This document shows, in pieces, positions 52,114 through 60,118 of a DNA stretch of 64,000 bases. This stretch comes from LMUY01 sp965198895 (GTDB taxonomy: Bacteria; Pseudomonadota; Alphaproteobacteria; Acetobacterales; Acetobacteraceae). The position numbers and the translations under genes were made by a program. The stretch lies in contig OZ240676.1 of the NCBI GenBank assembly GCA_965198895.1, positions 992,001-1,056,000 on the forward strand. The letters run 5' to 3'. The stretch's first letter is position 1. Every line of letters begins with the position of its first letter. The notes under the pieces were generated by a model. That model worked only from the letters and a program-made list of their open reading frames with translations, was not told the DNA's origin and did not search any database.

Positions 52114-53525
52114 CCCCGAACAGGCTGAGCCTAACCGAGGCCGCCGACGCCGTCGCCCGCCGCGAGATTACCGCCACGGCGCTGCTCGACGCGTGCCTGG
52201 CCGAGATCGACGCGCACGAGGGCACCGTCAACGCCACGATCTGGATCGACCGCGAGGGTGCGCACGAGGCCGCTGCCGCCGCCGACAAGCAGGTCGCAGC
52301 CGGCGCTAAGCTGGGCAAGCTGCACGGCATCCCGATGGCGCACAAGGACATGTACTACCAGGCCGGCAAGGTCAGTACCTGCGGGTCCATGATCCGCGGC
52401 GAGTGGGTTGCGGAGCGCACGGCGACGGTGTTGGAGCGGCTGCACGAGGCCGGGTCGATCACCTTCGCCGGGCTGAACATGGCGGAGTTTGCGCAGAACC
52501 CGACCGGGCATAACCGCCACCACGGCGACTGCCACAACCCGTGGAACCCGCCGTTCATCACGGGCGGTTCGTCGAGTGGGTCGGGGGCCGCGGTGGCGGC
52601 GCGCTTCACCTTTGCCGCCCTCGGGTCCGACACCGGCGGGTCCATCCGTTTGCCGGCCTCGGCGTGCGGCGTGGTGGGGCTGAAGCCAACGCAGACTCGG
52701 GTCAGCCGCGCGGGCGTGATGCCGCTCAGTTTCTCGGCGGACAACGTGGGGCCTTTGACGCGTACGGTGCGGGATTGCGCCCGGGTCACCGGCCTGATCG
52801 CCGGGCACGACCCGGCGGACCCGACCTCCGCCGACGAACCGGTGCCGGATTACGAGGCCGCACTATCTGGCGATCTGCGCGGCGTGCGCGTCGGCCTGGT
52901 GACGAACGCCGCGTTGAGGGGCAGCGACGAAGCCATCGTGGCAGCGATCGCCGAGGCAGCCCGGGTGCTGGCCGGTCGGGGCGCCACCGTCGTGCCGGTC
53001 GAGATGCCGCACATGGACGCGGTGGCGGCCTATGGCGGAATCGTGTCGCGCTGCGAGGGCGCCACGATCCACTCCCGCTGGATGCGCGAACGGCCGCAGG
53101 ACTACGCGGTGCATCTGAGCGCACGGATGTATGCGGGCTTTGCCATCCCCGCCGTCTATTACGTGGAGGCACTATCAGCCCGGGGGCCCGTGTTACGCGC
53201 CGTGGTGGGCGAGGCGTTCGCCAATGTGGACGTGCTGGTGCTGCCGACCATCCCGACGGTGCTGCCGACGCTGGCCGAGACGGATATCGACCACGGCCCG
53301 CCGGGCACCGAGACACGGTTCCTGGCTGTGTCGCACAACACGCGGCCGTTCAACTATCTCGGCCTGCCGGTGTTGAGCGTGCCCTGCGGGTTGGACCCGA
53401 ATGGTTGCCCGATCGGCTTGCAGATCGTAGGGCGGCCCTTTGCCGAGTCACGCGTGCTGACGGTCGGCGACGCGTATCAGCGCGACACCGACTGGCATAG
53501 CCGGCTACCGCCGCTACTGGCCTAA
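52110..53525 (+). CDS. Amidase-signature-family amidase
   Basis: 471 aa. The Ser-cisSer-Lys triad reads K79 in GIPMAHKDMYY, cis-Ser S154 in FITGGSSSGSGAAVAARF, and nucleophile S178 in ALGSDTGGSIRLPASACGVV, with the family's 24-residue spacing. The C-terminus is GLPVLSVPCGLDPNGCPIGL and QIVGRPFAESRVLTVGDAYQ. It hydrolyses an amide in the cytoplasm; similarity is to the GatA/AtzE-like group, but tRNA transamidation is unlikely as no gatB is near. Overlaps the small upstream gene by 4 bp. Confidence 0.92.
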   Translation: MTPNRLSLTEAADAVARREITATALLDACLAEIDAHEGTVNATIWIDREGAHEAAAAADKQVAAGAKLGKLHGIPMAHKDMYYQAGKVSTCGSMIRGEWVAERTATVLERLHEAGSITFAGLNMAEFAQNPTGHNRHHGDCHNPWNPPFITGGSSSGSGAAVAARFTFAALGSDTGGSIRLPASACGVVGLKPTQTRVSRAGVMPLSFSADNVGPLTRTVRDCARVTGLIAGHDPADPTSADEPVPDYEAALSGDLRGVRVGLVTNAALRGSDEAIVAAIAEAARVLAGRGATVVPVEMPHMDAVAAYGGIVSRCEGATIHSRWMRERPQDYAVHLSARMYAGFAIPAVYYVEALSARGPVLRAVVGEAFANVDVLVLPTIPTVLPTLAETDIDHGPPGTETRFLAVSHNTRPFNYLGLPVLSVPCGLDPNGCPIGLQIVGRPFAESRVLTVGDAYQRDTDWHSRLPPLLA

Positions 53526-53579
53526 GACCAAGAAAAAGCTCCTCCCTCAAAAACAGCAGGGAGCAAGGAGACAGTCACG

Positions 53580-54638
53580 ATGACACGACTCTTGCTGGCA
53601 ACGGCCCTGACGTCTGTGCTGTTCGCATGGGGCGCATTGGCCCAGGAGCCCGCACCCAAGCAGGCGGACTGGGTTGCGCACGATTTCCATTTCCACACCG
53701 GCGAGGTCGTGCCCGAGTTGCGCCTGCACTACGTCACGGTCGGCGATCCGTCGGGCGAACCGGTGTTGATCCTGCACGGAACCGCCGGGTCGGGAACCGG
53801 CATGCTGAACCCGGCGTTCGCCGGCGAGTTGTTCGGCCCCGGCCAACCGCTGGACGCGCATAAGTATTTCGTGATCCTGCCGGATGCGATCGGCGCCGGA
53901 AAATCCGCCAAGCCGTCCGACGGGCTGCGGACCAAATTCCCCCGCTACGACTACGCCGACATGGTCCTGGCCCAATACCGTCTGCTGACTGAAGGGCTCG
54001 GCATCCACCATTTGCGCCTCGTGCTCGGCAACTCCATGGGCGGCATGGAGACCTGGGTATGGGGCGAAGCCTATCCCGACTTCATGGACGCGCTGGTGCC
54101 GATGGCGTCGCAGCCCACCGCCATGGCCAGCCGGAATTGGATGCTCCGCCGCATGCTGATCGAGACGATCCGCAGCGACCCCGGCTACGACGGCGGCAAC
54201 TACACGAAGCAGCCGGCGACGCTACGGACCGCGAACGTCTTGTTCGGCATCGCCACGAACGGCGGGACCCTTGGCTACCAGTCCATCGCGCCGACGCATG
54301 CGCAAGCCGACGCCTACGTCGACCACCAGTTGGCCGAGCCCGGGCCGGCCGATGCGAACGACTTCATCTACCAGTGGGACGCATCCCGCGATTTTGACGC
54401 GGCACCCGCTCTCGGACAAATCACGGCACCGCTGCTGGCGATCAACTCGGCCGACGACGAGCGCAACCCGCCGGACACGGGCGTCGAGGACCGCGAGATC
54501 AAGCTGATGAAGAACGCGCGGCTCTATCTCATCCCGGCCAGCGCGGCGACCCGCGGGCATGGCACGACCGGCATGGCGCATTTTTGGTCGGCCCAGTTGG
54601 CGTCATTCCTGCAGACCGTGCCGGACAAGGCACGGTGA
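53580..54638 (+). CDS. Secreted alpha/beta hydrolase, MetX (homoserine O-acetyltransferase)-like
   Basis: 352 aa with a signal peptide (TRLLLATALTSVLFAWGALA, cleavage after AQ). The MetX-like fold is clear: VGDPSGEPVLILHGTAGSGT, ILPDAIGAGKSAKPSDGL and the nucleophile elbow LVLGNSMGGMETWVWG (S152), Asp in AINSADDERNPPDT (D292 or D293), and His in SAATRGHGTTG (H327). A periplasmic location makes methionine biosynthesis unlikely; it is more probably an esterase or hydrolase of the MetX-derived type. AAGGAG lies 8-10 bp before the ATG. It follows the amidase gene by 54 bp. Confidence 0.87.
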   Translation: MTRLLLATALTSVLFAWGALAQEPAPKQADWVAHDFHFHTGEVVPELRLHYVTVGDPSGEPVLILHGTAGSGTGMLNPAFAGELFGPGQPLDAHKYFVILPDAIGAGKSAKPSDGLRTKFPRYDYADMVLAQYRLLTEGLGIHHLRLVLGNSMGGMETWVWGEAYPDFMDALVPMASQPTAMASRNWMLRRMLIETIRSDPGYDGGNYTKQPATLRTANVLFGIATNGGTLGYQSIAPTHAQADAYVDHQLAEPGPADANDFIYQWDASRDFDAAPALGQITAPLLAINSADDERNPPDTGVEDREIKLMKNARLYLIPASAATRGHGTTGMAHFWSAQLASFLQTVPDKAR

Positions 54639-54641
54639 CAC

Positions 54642-54685
54642 AAACCTTCATCCTCCCCACTTCAGCGGAAGGATGAAGCAGGTTT
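54642..54685. terminator. Bidirectional terminator hairpin
   Basis: AAACC (54642-54646) and TTCATCCT (54647-54654) pair with AGGATGAA (54670-54677) and GGTTT (54681-54685), leaving a 3-base bulge and a 15-base loop. It fills the gap between the convergent hydrolase and TerB-like genes, and would stop transcription from both sides. Confidence 0.55.
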
Positions 54686-55112
54686 ATTCCTCTACCCGGC
54701 GATACCGCGCGCGCGCCGCTCGCTCGATGGCGCTGGCGACCAGCGGATCGATCTGCAATTCCCCCAGCACGAATTCGAGCATCTGCAGCGTGGGCTGAGC
54801 GGCGAACCCGTCGCCAGCGATGATCTCGCAAGCCAGCGCGTAGGCCGTTTCCCGCAAGCGCGGCGGCAGCGCGTCGCGGATCAGCCGGCCGGCGTGGCTC
54901 AGCCCGTCATCCTCTCGCAGCAAGTCGATCGCGGCGTCGGTCGCGCTGCTCAGCTGCTCGGAGGAGAAGCCGTTGAAGGCGGGCAGCGTCTGGACCAAGC
55001 CGGACATCACACCGATCTCGCGGTCGGTGATGCCGCCATCGGTCGCAGCGACCAGGACCATCGTGCAGACCAGGGCCTCCTGTGGGTCCAACCCAATCTG
55101 AGCCAGCATCAT
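54684..55112 (-). CDS. TerB-family (tellurite resistance-like) protein
   Basis: 142 aa; the ATG overlaps the helicase stop (TAATG), which supports this start over an ATG 3 bp inside or one 12 bp upstream. The all-helical TerB fold shows acidic metal-binding residues in LVAATDGGITDREIGVMSGL and ALACEIIAGDGFAAQPTLQM, each in a D-G-x-x-x-x-E-like arrangement. TerB-like domains are found alone in many bacteria, without any tellurite genes, and their role is uncertain. Coupled to the DinG-type helicase gene. Confidence 0.85.
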   Translation of the reverse strand: MMLAQIGLDPQEALVCTMVLVAATDGGITDREIGVMSGLVQTLPAFNGFSSEQLSSATDAAIDLLREDDGLSHAGRLIRDALPPRLRETAYALACEIIAGDGFAAQPTLQMLEFVLGELQIDPLVASAIERAARARYRRVEE

Positions 55113-58000
55113 TACCTCTCCCATTCCGGCGGGACCGTGATCGAAGCGGGCGGGGATATCAAGTCCGAGGCCGGGAGAAAACTTGGGCCGCCAAGGAATG
55201 CACGGGTTTGGGCCGCAATATCCGCAAGCCCGAGCCGCGCCACCGCCACCCCCGCCGGCAGCGCCGAGAGAAGTCGGGACGGGGCGCGGCGGTCCAGCAG
55301 CACGAACACGCCGCGGTCGCCTGCGGCGCGGATCAGGCGGCCGAACGCCTGGCGCAGCTTCAGCCGCGCGACCGCGTCGTCGTAGGCGCGGGGGTCGCCG
55401 GCAGACAGATGGATGCGACGTTCCCGGTGCAGGATGTCGGGCCGGGGCCAGGGCACGCGCTCGAACACAACCAGGCGCAAGGCGCGGCCGGGCACGTCCA
55501 CTCCGTCGCGCATGGCGTCGGTTCCGAGCAGGCAGGAATCGGTTTCGGTGCGGAAAACATCCACCAAAGTGGCATTGTCCATGCCGTCCACGTGCTGGGC
55601 GAGCAGCGGGATCCCCGCATTTTCGAGCGCCGGAGCGATGCGGGCATGCACCGCCTGCAATCGGGAAATCGCGGTGAACAGCCCCAAACCGCCGCCGCCC
55701 GCCGCGAGGAACAGGGTACGGAAGGCGCCGGCCAGCGCGGGCACGTCCGTCCCCACATCCGTCACGACGAACGCGCGGGTTTGGTTGGCGTAGTCGAACG
55801 GGCTGGCGACGGCGGCGCGGATCGCGGGGGACGGCAGATGCGGCGTGCCGACCCGGGCCTCGGCCGCCGCCCAGGCCGCTTCGGGCTCCCCCTCGGCCCC
55901 GTCGCGCAGGGTGGCGCTGGTGATCAACAAGCCGTGCGCGGAGGCCGCGAGGGTTCCCGCGAATGGCACCGTCGGGTCCAGCCAGTGGCGGTGCACCCCC
56001 GCGTCGCGGTCGCCGGCTTCGCGCCGGTCCAGTTGCAGGAAGGTCACGTGGGAGCGGCGCTCGCCGGGTTCACCGGGCGGGGCGGCCAACTCGTTGAGCA
56101 TCGCCTGCCAGGCCGCCAGTCGATCTACCGCACGATGCTTGACCACGCGGGACGCGGCCTCGATGCGGGCGCGGATGGCGGGTTCGAGCTCGTCGGCCTC
56201 GGTATCCAGGCGCTCGTTCAGGCGCGAGACGAGAATGCGGAGCGGCTCGGCAATGCGGCCCAGGGCGCGTTCCAGGCGTGATGCCGCCTCGTCCAGCCCG
56301 GGCAGCAGAGGGTGCAGGTCGCACTCGAAATTGGCCCGCCGCCGTTCCGAAGCGGCCAGTTCTGGGCCCGGGGTGCGGGCGAGCACCTGGTGGCGCACCA
56401 GTCCCAGCAGCACCTCGGATGCGTTGGCCTGCCCCGCCTCCAACCCGCCGAGTTCCGGCATCACTTCGGACAGGCGGATCGACCAGCCGGGCGCGGGCAA
56501 GGCGCGTGCAGCCTGTAGCGCGGCGTCGAGCGGCGCCTCCAGCTCCGGCCGGCCGCCGACCAACTCGTCCAGGCGGCGACGCAGCCCCCGGGCCCGGGAC
56601 GCGCCGCCCTCTGCGCCCAACAGCCAACGGCGCAGTTCGGCGCCCTCGATCCCGCTGAACACGGCGGCAAAGGCGCTGTCGGCGGCGTCGAACACATGGT
56701 GGCCTTCGTCGAACACATAGCGGGTTGGCACGGCGCCGCCGTCGATGCCCCCCGTGCCGGTGCCGTCGGTGAAACCATGGGCAGCCTGGATCATGACGAG
56801 GGCGTGGTTGGCCACCACCAGCTCGGCGGTGCGGGCACGGCGGATGGTGTGTTCGACGTAGCAGCGTTTATAGTGCGGGCAGGCGCCGTGGATGCATTCG
56901 CCACGCCGGTCGGCCAGGCCCAGCACGGCAGCGGGACCGAACAGCTCGCCGAACCAGCCTGGCAGGTCGCCGCCCGAAATATCGCCGTCGGCGGTGGCGA
57001 GCGCCCAACGGGCCAGCAGCGCCAGGGGGATGACCCCGGCCGATACGCCCGAGCCGGCCAGGCTGTTCACCCGGTCCTCCAGGTTCAGCAGGCAGAGGTA
57101 GTTCTCCCGCCCCTTACGCACCACGACCCGGCGGCGGCGCTCGGCCGGGTTGGGATAGAGCCGGGCGAGTTCGGTTTCCACCTGTCGCTGCAGGTGGCGG
57201 GTGTAGGTGCTGATCCACACCGGCGCCCCGTTGAGCTGCGCCCATAGGCTGGCCGGGGCGACGTAGCCAAGGGTCTTGCCGGTGCCTGTGCCCGCTTCGG
57301 CCAGCACGGTCGCCGGGTCGCCGCGGGTCTGACGCGGGGCGAAAGCGGCCGCGGCGGCGGAGGCGTAGTCCCCCTGCCCGGGCCGCTGCTCGGCCGCCGG
57401 CCCCAGGATGTCGGCGAGCCGGCGGCGGGCGTCGGCCGGCAGCACGGGATGGGCGGCGGGCGGCGGTGGCGGGGCTTCCTCCTCCCACTCGGGCAGCCGT
57501 TTCCACACCCGCAGCGCGTCGGTGGGCTTGCCGGGGCCCCCGAGGGCGGCGAGCACGTAGGGCGCCCAGGCCCAACCGGACGCTCCCATCCGGTTCGCCA
57601 GGCTGGCGGCGTCCGCATTGGCCGGCGTGTCCCGGCCCGCGGCCAGCCGGGCCAGGAGCGTCTCGGCGATGGCGGGCAGCAGGGCCGCCGCGTTCTCCAT
57701 ATCGGCTGGCGGCGGCATGTCGAGGGCGAGGGCCAGGCCGCGGGGCGTCGGTGCCGCCGGGCAGGCCGGGCGCACGAAGGCCCAGAGCTCGAGCAGGTCG
57801 AAAGTGGGGCATGGGCGCAGGTTCAGGCGGCGCAGGGTGACAGGCGCGTGCACCAGCAGGGGCATGGCGTCGCCCAGCATGGCGGCGATCCGGGCCGGGG
57901 TGCCGCTGGCGAGTTCACCGTCTTCGGTCAGGATGCTCGCCCGGCCATGGCCCGCGACGACGGCTGCAGTTTGCGGGGTGGCGAGCGGGAACGGCGGCAT
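55112..58000 (-). CDS. DinG-type ATP-dependent DNA helicase with [4Fe-4S] cluster
   Basis: 962 aa from the ATG at 57998-58000; an open frame 39 codons further upstream is unlikely to be coding. Walker A is EAGTGTGKTLGYVAPA (about residues 235-250), DEGH in YVFDEGHHVFDAADSAF is the DEAH box, and C-terminal motifs include LLITSATLRDG and LRLVVFERVPWPRPD. Cluster cysteines C303, C369, C374 and C380 keep the spacing of E. coli DinG (5 and 6 between the last three). The 190-residue N-terminal extension is poorly recognisable and may be a lost or divergent exonuclease-like domain. It unwinds DNA 5' to 3' and probably acts in repair or replication conflicts. Confidence 0.9.
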   Translation of the reverse strand: MPPFPLATPQTAAVVAGHGRASILTEDGELASGTPARIAAMLGDAMPLLVHAPVTLRRLNLRPCPTFDLLELWAFVRPACPAAPTPRGLALALDMPPPADMENAAALLPAIAETLLARLAAGRDTPANADAASLANRMGASGWAWAPYVLAALGGPGKPTDALRVWKRLPEWEEEAPPPPPAAHPVLPADARRRLADILGPAAEQRPGQGDYASAAAAAFAPRQTRGDPATVLAEAGTGTGKTLGYVAPASLWAQLNGAPVWISTYTRHLQRQVETELARLYPNPAERRRRVVVRKGRENYLCLLNLEDRVNSLAGSGVSAGVIPLALLARWALATADGDISGGDLPGWFGELFGPAAVLGLADRRGECIHGACPHYKRCYVEHTIRRARTAELVVANHALVMIQAAHGFTDGTGTGGIDGGAVPTRYVFDEGHHVFDAADSAFAAVFSGIEGAELRRWLLGAEGGASRARGLRRRLDELVGGRPELEAPLDAALQAARALPAPGWSIRLSEVMPELGGLEAGQANASEVLLGLVRHQVLARTPGPELAASERRRANFECDLHPLLPGLDEAASRLERALGRIAEPLRILVSRLNERLDTEADELEPAIRARIEAASRVVKHRAVDRLAAWQAMLNELAAPPGEPGERRSHVTFLQLDRREAGDRDAGVHRHWLDPTVPFAGTLAASAHGLLITSATLRDGAEGEPEAAWAAAEARVGTPHLPSPAIRAAVASPFDYANQTRAFVVTDVGTDVPALAGAFRTLFLAAGGGGLGLFTAISRLQAVHARIAPALENAGIPLLAQHVDGMDNATLVDVFRTETDSCLLGTDAMRDGVDVPGRALRLVVFERVPWPRPDILHRERRIHLSAGDPRAYDDAVARLKLRQAFGRLIRAAGDRGVFVLLDRRAPSRLLSALPAGVAVARLGLADIAAQTRAFLGGPSFLPASDLISPPASITVPPEWER

Positions 58001-58050
58001 AACGTGGTATATGTCGTGCGACGGAGCCGATGCGAGCGAGGAGGCGCGGA

Positions 58051-58293
58051 ATGGGGGATCTAACGCTGACCGGACTGGATGAAGCGGTGCTGGAACGGCT
58101 GAGCCAGCTTGCGACACGACATGGGCGCAGTGCCGAAGGGGACGCCAAGCAGCTACTGACCTCGACCGTATTGCCGGGCGAGAAGCCCTCCTCCAAGCTC
58201 GCTATGTTGGCTGAGGCCAGGCGTCAGGCCGCAGCCTGCGTCAAGTCGGACACGCTGGGCCTGATACGAGAGGGCCGCGACGAGCTCGCATGA
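58051..58293 (+). CDS. FitA/VapB-type ribbon-helix-helix antitoxin, orphaned
   Basis: 80 aa; the ATG at 58051 follows GAGGAGG. The short beta strand and two helices of the FitA family read DLTLTGLDEAVLERLSQLAT and RHGRSAEGDAKQLLTSTVLP, with a C-terminal tail that would bind the toxin. The stop overlaps a start codon (ATGA) for a VapC-like frame that is broken after about 20 codons, so the antitoxin has lost its partner. It may still bind its own operator. Confidence 0.75.
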   Translation: MGDLTLTGLDEAVLERLSQLATRHGRSAEGDAKQLLTSTVLPGEKPSSKLAMLAEARRQAAACVKSDTLGLIREGRDELA

Positions 58294-58351
58294 GGTTTGT
58301 CATCGAGTGCAGCAGCGCTTCGAAGGAGCAACTCCAGTCTTGCAACTATGG
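58290..58351 (+). pseudogene. Truncated VapC-like (PIN-domain) toxin start
   Basis: The ATG overlaps the antitoxin stop, as in intact vapBC pairs. The frame begins MRFVIECSSA, which resembles the first strand of a PIN domain (family form MxxVVDxSvA), though the first acidic residue is Glu rather than Asp. After about 20 codons it runs into the palindromic repeat at 58352, and the continuation has no PIN character. The toxin is therefore destroyed. Confidence 0.6.
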
Positions 58352-58414
58352 CGTAGGGTGGGCTTCAGCCCACCACCAGCCGCGGCACGATGGTGGGCTG
58401 CAGCCCCCCCTACG
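58352..58414. repeat. Palindromic repeat with cloverleaf-like folding potential, copy 2
   Basis: Outer stem CGTAGGG (58352-58358) pairs with CCCTACG (58408-58414) and encloses hairpins GTGGGC/GCCCAC and GGGCTGCAGCCC. It shares the outer stem and the two-hairpin plan with the copy at 9913-9989, including a CGCGGC core between the hairpins. It interrupts the vapC-like remnant. Confidence 0.75.
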
Positions 58415-58415
58415 T

Positions 58416-58499
58416 TTGGAGGAGGTGCACGGCATCGCCGTGGTCGTCTCCGCCGCAATGCCTCTAGCCCCCCTCTCCCATCTCGGGATCCTCCTCCAA
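58416..58499. repeat. 10-bp inverted repeat pair upstream of lysK
   Basis: TTGGAGGAGG (58416-58425) and CCTCCTCCAA (58490-58499) are a perfect 10-bp inverted pair around a 64-bp loop, starting 2 bp after the palindromic repeat and ending 51 bp before lysK. It may be the flank of a small inserted element or a long-range leader structure hiding the purine-rich left arm. Confidence 0.5.
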
Positions 58500-58549
58500 G
58501 AGGCCACCGCCAATTGACCCCACCCGGCGCAATTCCTAGCGTGCGCGCG

Positions 58550-60118
58550 ATGTCCGACACAGTTCGCAATATTGACGCGCTCCCCAAGGCCTGGCCGTTC
58601 GAAGAGGCCGCCAAAGTCGCCGCCCGCCTCGAGCAGTCGGGCAAGGCCGAAGCGCTGTTCGAAACCGGCTACGGCCCCTCCGGCCTGCCGCATATCGGCA
58701 CCTTCGGGGAGGTCGCGCGCACCAGTTGGGTGCGGCGGGCGTTCACCACGCTGACGGGCAAGCCATCCCGCCTGATCGCGTTCAGCGACGACATGGACGG
58801 GCTGCGCAAGGTGCCGGACAACGTGCCGAACGGCGCGATGCTGCGCGAATACCTCGGCAAGCCGCTGACCCGCATCCCCGACCCGTTCGGCACCCACGAC
58901 AGCTTCGGCGCCCACAACAACGCGCGATTGCGGGCCTTCCTGGACAGCTTCGGCTTCGAGTACGAATTCGCCTCCGCTACCGACTACTATGTCTCCGGCC
59001 GCTTCGACGCGGCCCTGCTGCGGGTTCTGTCGCTGCACGACGAGATCCGCGCCGTCATCCTGCCCACGCTCGGCCCAGACCGGCGGGCGACCTACTCGCC
59101 GATCCTGCCGATCCACCCCGTCACCGGCCAGGTCATGCAGGTGGTGATCGAGGCGAAGGACCCGGCAGCGGGCACGGTGACCTGGACCGACGACGCCGGC
59201 GAACGATTTACCACGCCCGTCACCGGGGGCGCCTGCAAGCTGCAGTGGAAGGCGGACTGGGCGATGCGCTGGTTCGCCCTCGGCATCGACTACGAGATGA
59301 GCGGCAAGGACCTGATCGACAGCGTCCGCCTGTCCGGACGGATCTGCCAGGTGCTGGGGTCCACCCCGCCCGTGGGCTTCACCTACGAACTGTTCTTGGA
59401 CGAACGGGCGCAGAAGATCAGCAAGAGCAAGGGCAACGGCCTTTCGGTCGACGAGTGGCTGCGATACGCGCCGCCCGAAAGCCTGGGGCAGTTCATGTAC
59501 CACCAGCCGCAACGCGCCAAGCGGCTGTTCTTCGACGTGATCCCGCGCGCGGTGGACGACTACATCGCCAACGTGGCCAAGGGCGGCGACGACCCGGCGA
59601 ACCCCGCCTGGCATATCGGCGACGGCCGCATCCCGAACGAGGGCGGCAGCCCGGTCCCGTTCACCATGCTGCTGAACCTGGCCAGCGTGGTGAACGCCGA
59701 CACGCCCGACATGCTATGGGGCTTCATCCAGCGCTACCACCCAGGGGCGGGGCCCGAGACGACGCCGTTCCTGGCCCGGCTGGTCGACTACGCCGTCGCC
59801 TACTACCGCGACTTCGTGCGCACGGCCAAGCGCTACCGCCCCGCCACCGAAGTCGAGGCGGCAGCGCTGACGGACCTCGCCGACACCCTGGCCGCGATGC
59901 CCTCGGACAGCACGCCCGAGGCGATCCAGGACGAGGTGTACGCCGTCGGCAAGCGCCACCCGTTCCCGGCTCTTAAGAATTGGTTCGAGTGTTTGTATCA
60001 GGTTCTGCTCGGGCAGCAGGAGGGGCCGCGCTTCGGCGGGTTTGTGGCATTGTATGGGGTTGCAGAAACAGTGGCCCTGATACGGCGCGCCCTGACCGGG
60101 TCGGCAGCAGCAGCTTGA
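58550..60118 (+). CDS. lysK: Class I lysyl-tRNA synthetase
   Basis: 522 aa from the ATG at 58550. The HIGH-like signature is GYGPSGLPHIGTFGEVAR (about residues 40-57) and the KMSKS-like one is AQKISKSKGNGLSVDEWL (K289-S293), both in the class I LysRS forms. The lysine-binding middle (FSDDMDGLRKVPDNVPNGAM) and C-terminal anticodon-binding helices follow. It charges tRNA-Lys. This archaeal-type enzyme replaces class II LysS in many alphaproteobacteria. The stop overlaps the TTG start of the MprF-like gene. Confidence 0.93.
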   Translation: MSDTVRNIDALPKAWPFEEAAKVAARLEQSGKAEALFETGYGPSGLPHIGTFGEVARTSWVRRAFTTLTGKPSRLIAFSDDMDGLRKVPDNVPNGAMLREYLGKPLTRIPDPFGTHDSFGAHNNARLRAFLDSFGFEYEFASATDYYVSGRFDAALLRVLSLHDEIRAVILPTLGPDRRATYSPILPIHPVTGQVMQVVIEAKDPAAGTVTWTDDAGERFTTPVTGGACKLQWKADWAMRWFALGIDYEMSGKDLIDSVRLSGRICQVLGSTPPVGFTYELFLDERAQKISKSKGNGLSVDEWLRYAPPESLGQFMYHQPQRAKRLFFDVIPRAVDDYIANVAKGGDDPANPAWHIGDGRIPNEGGSPVPFTMLLNLASVVNADTPDMLWGFIQRYHPGAGPETTPFLARLVDYAVAYYRDFVRTAKRYRPATEVEAAALTDLADTLAAMPSDSTPEAIQDEVYAVGKRHPFPALKNWFECLYQVLLGQQEGPRFGGFVALYGVAETVALIRRALTGSAAAA

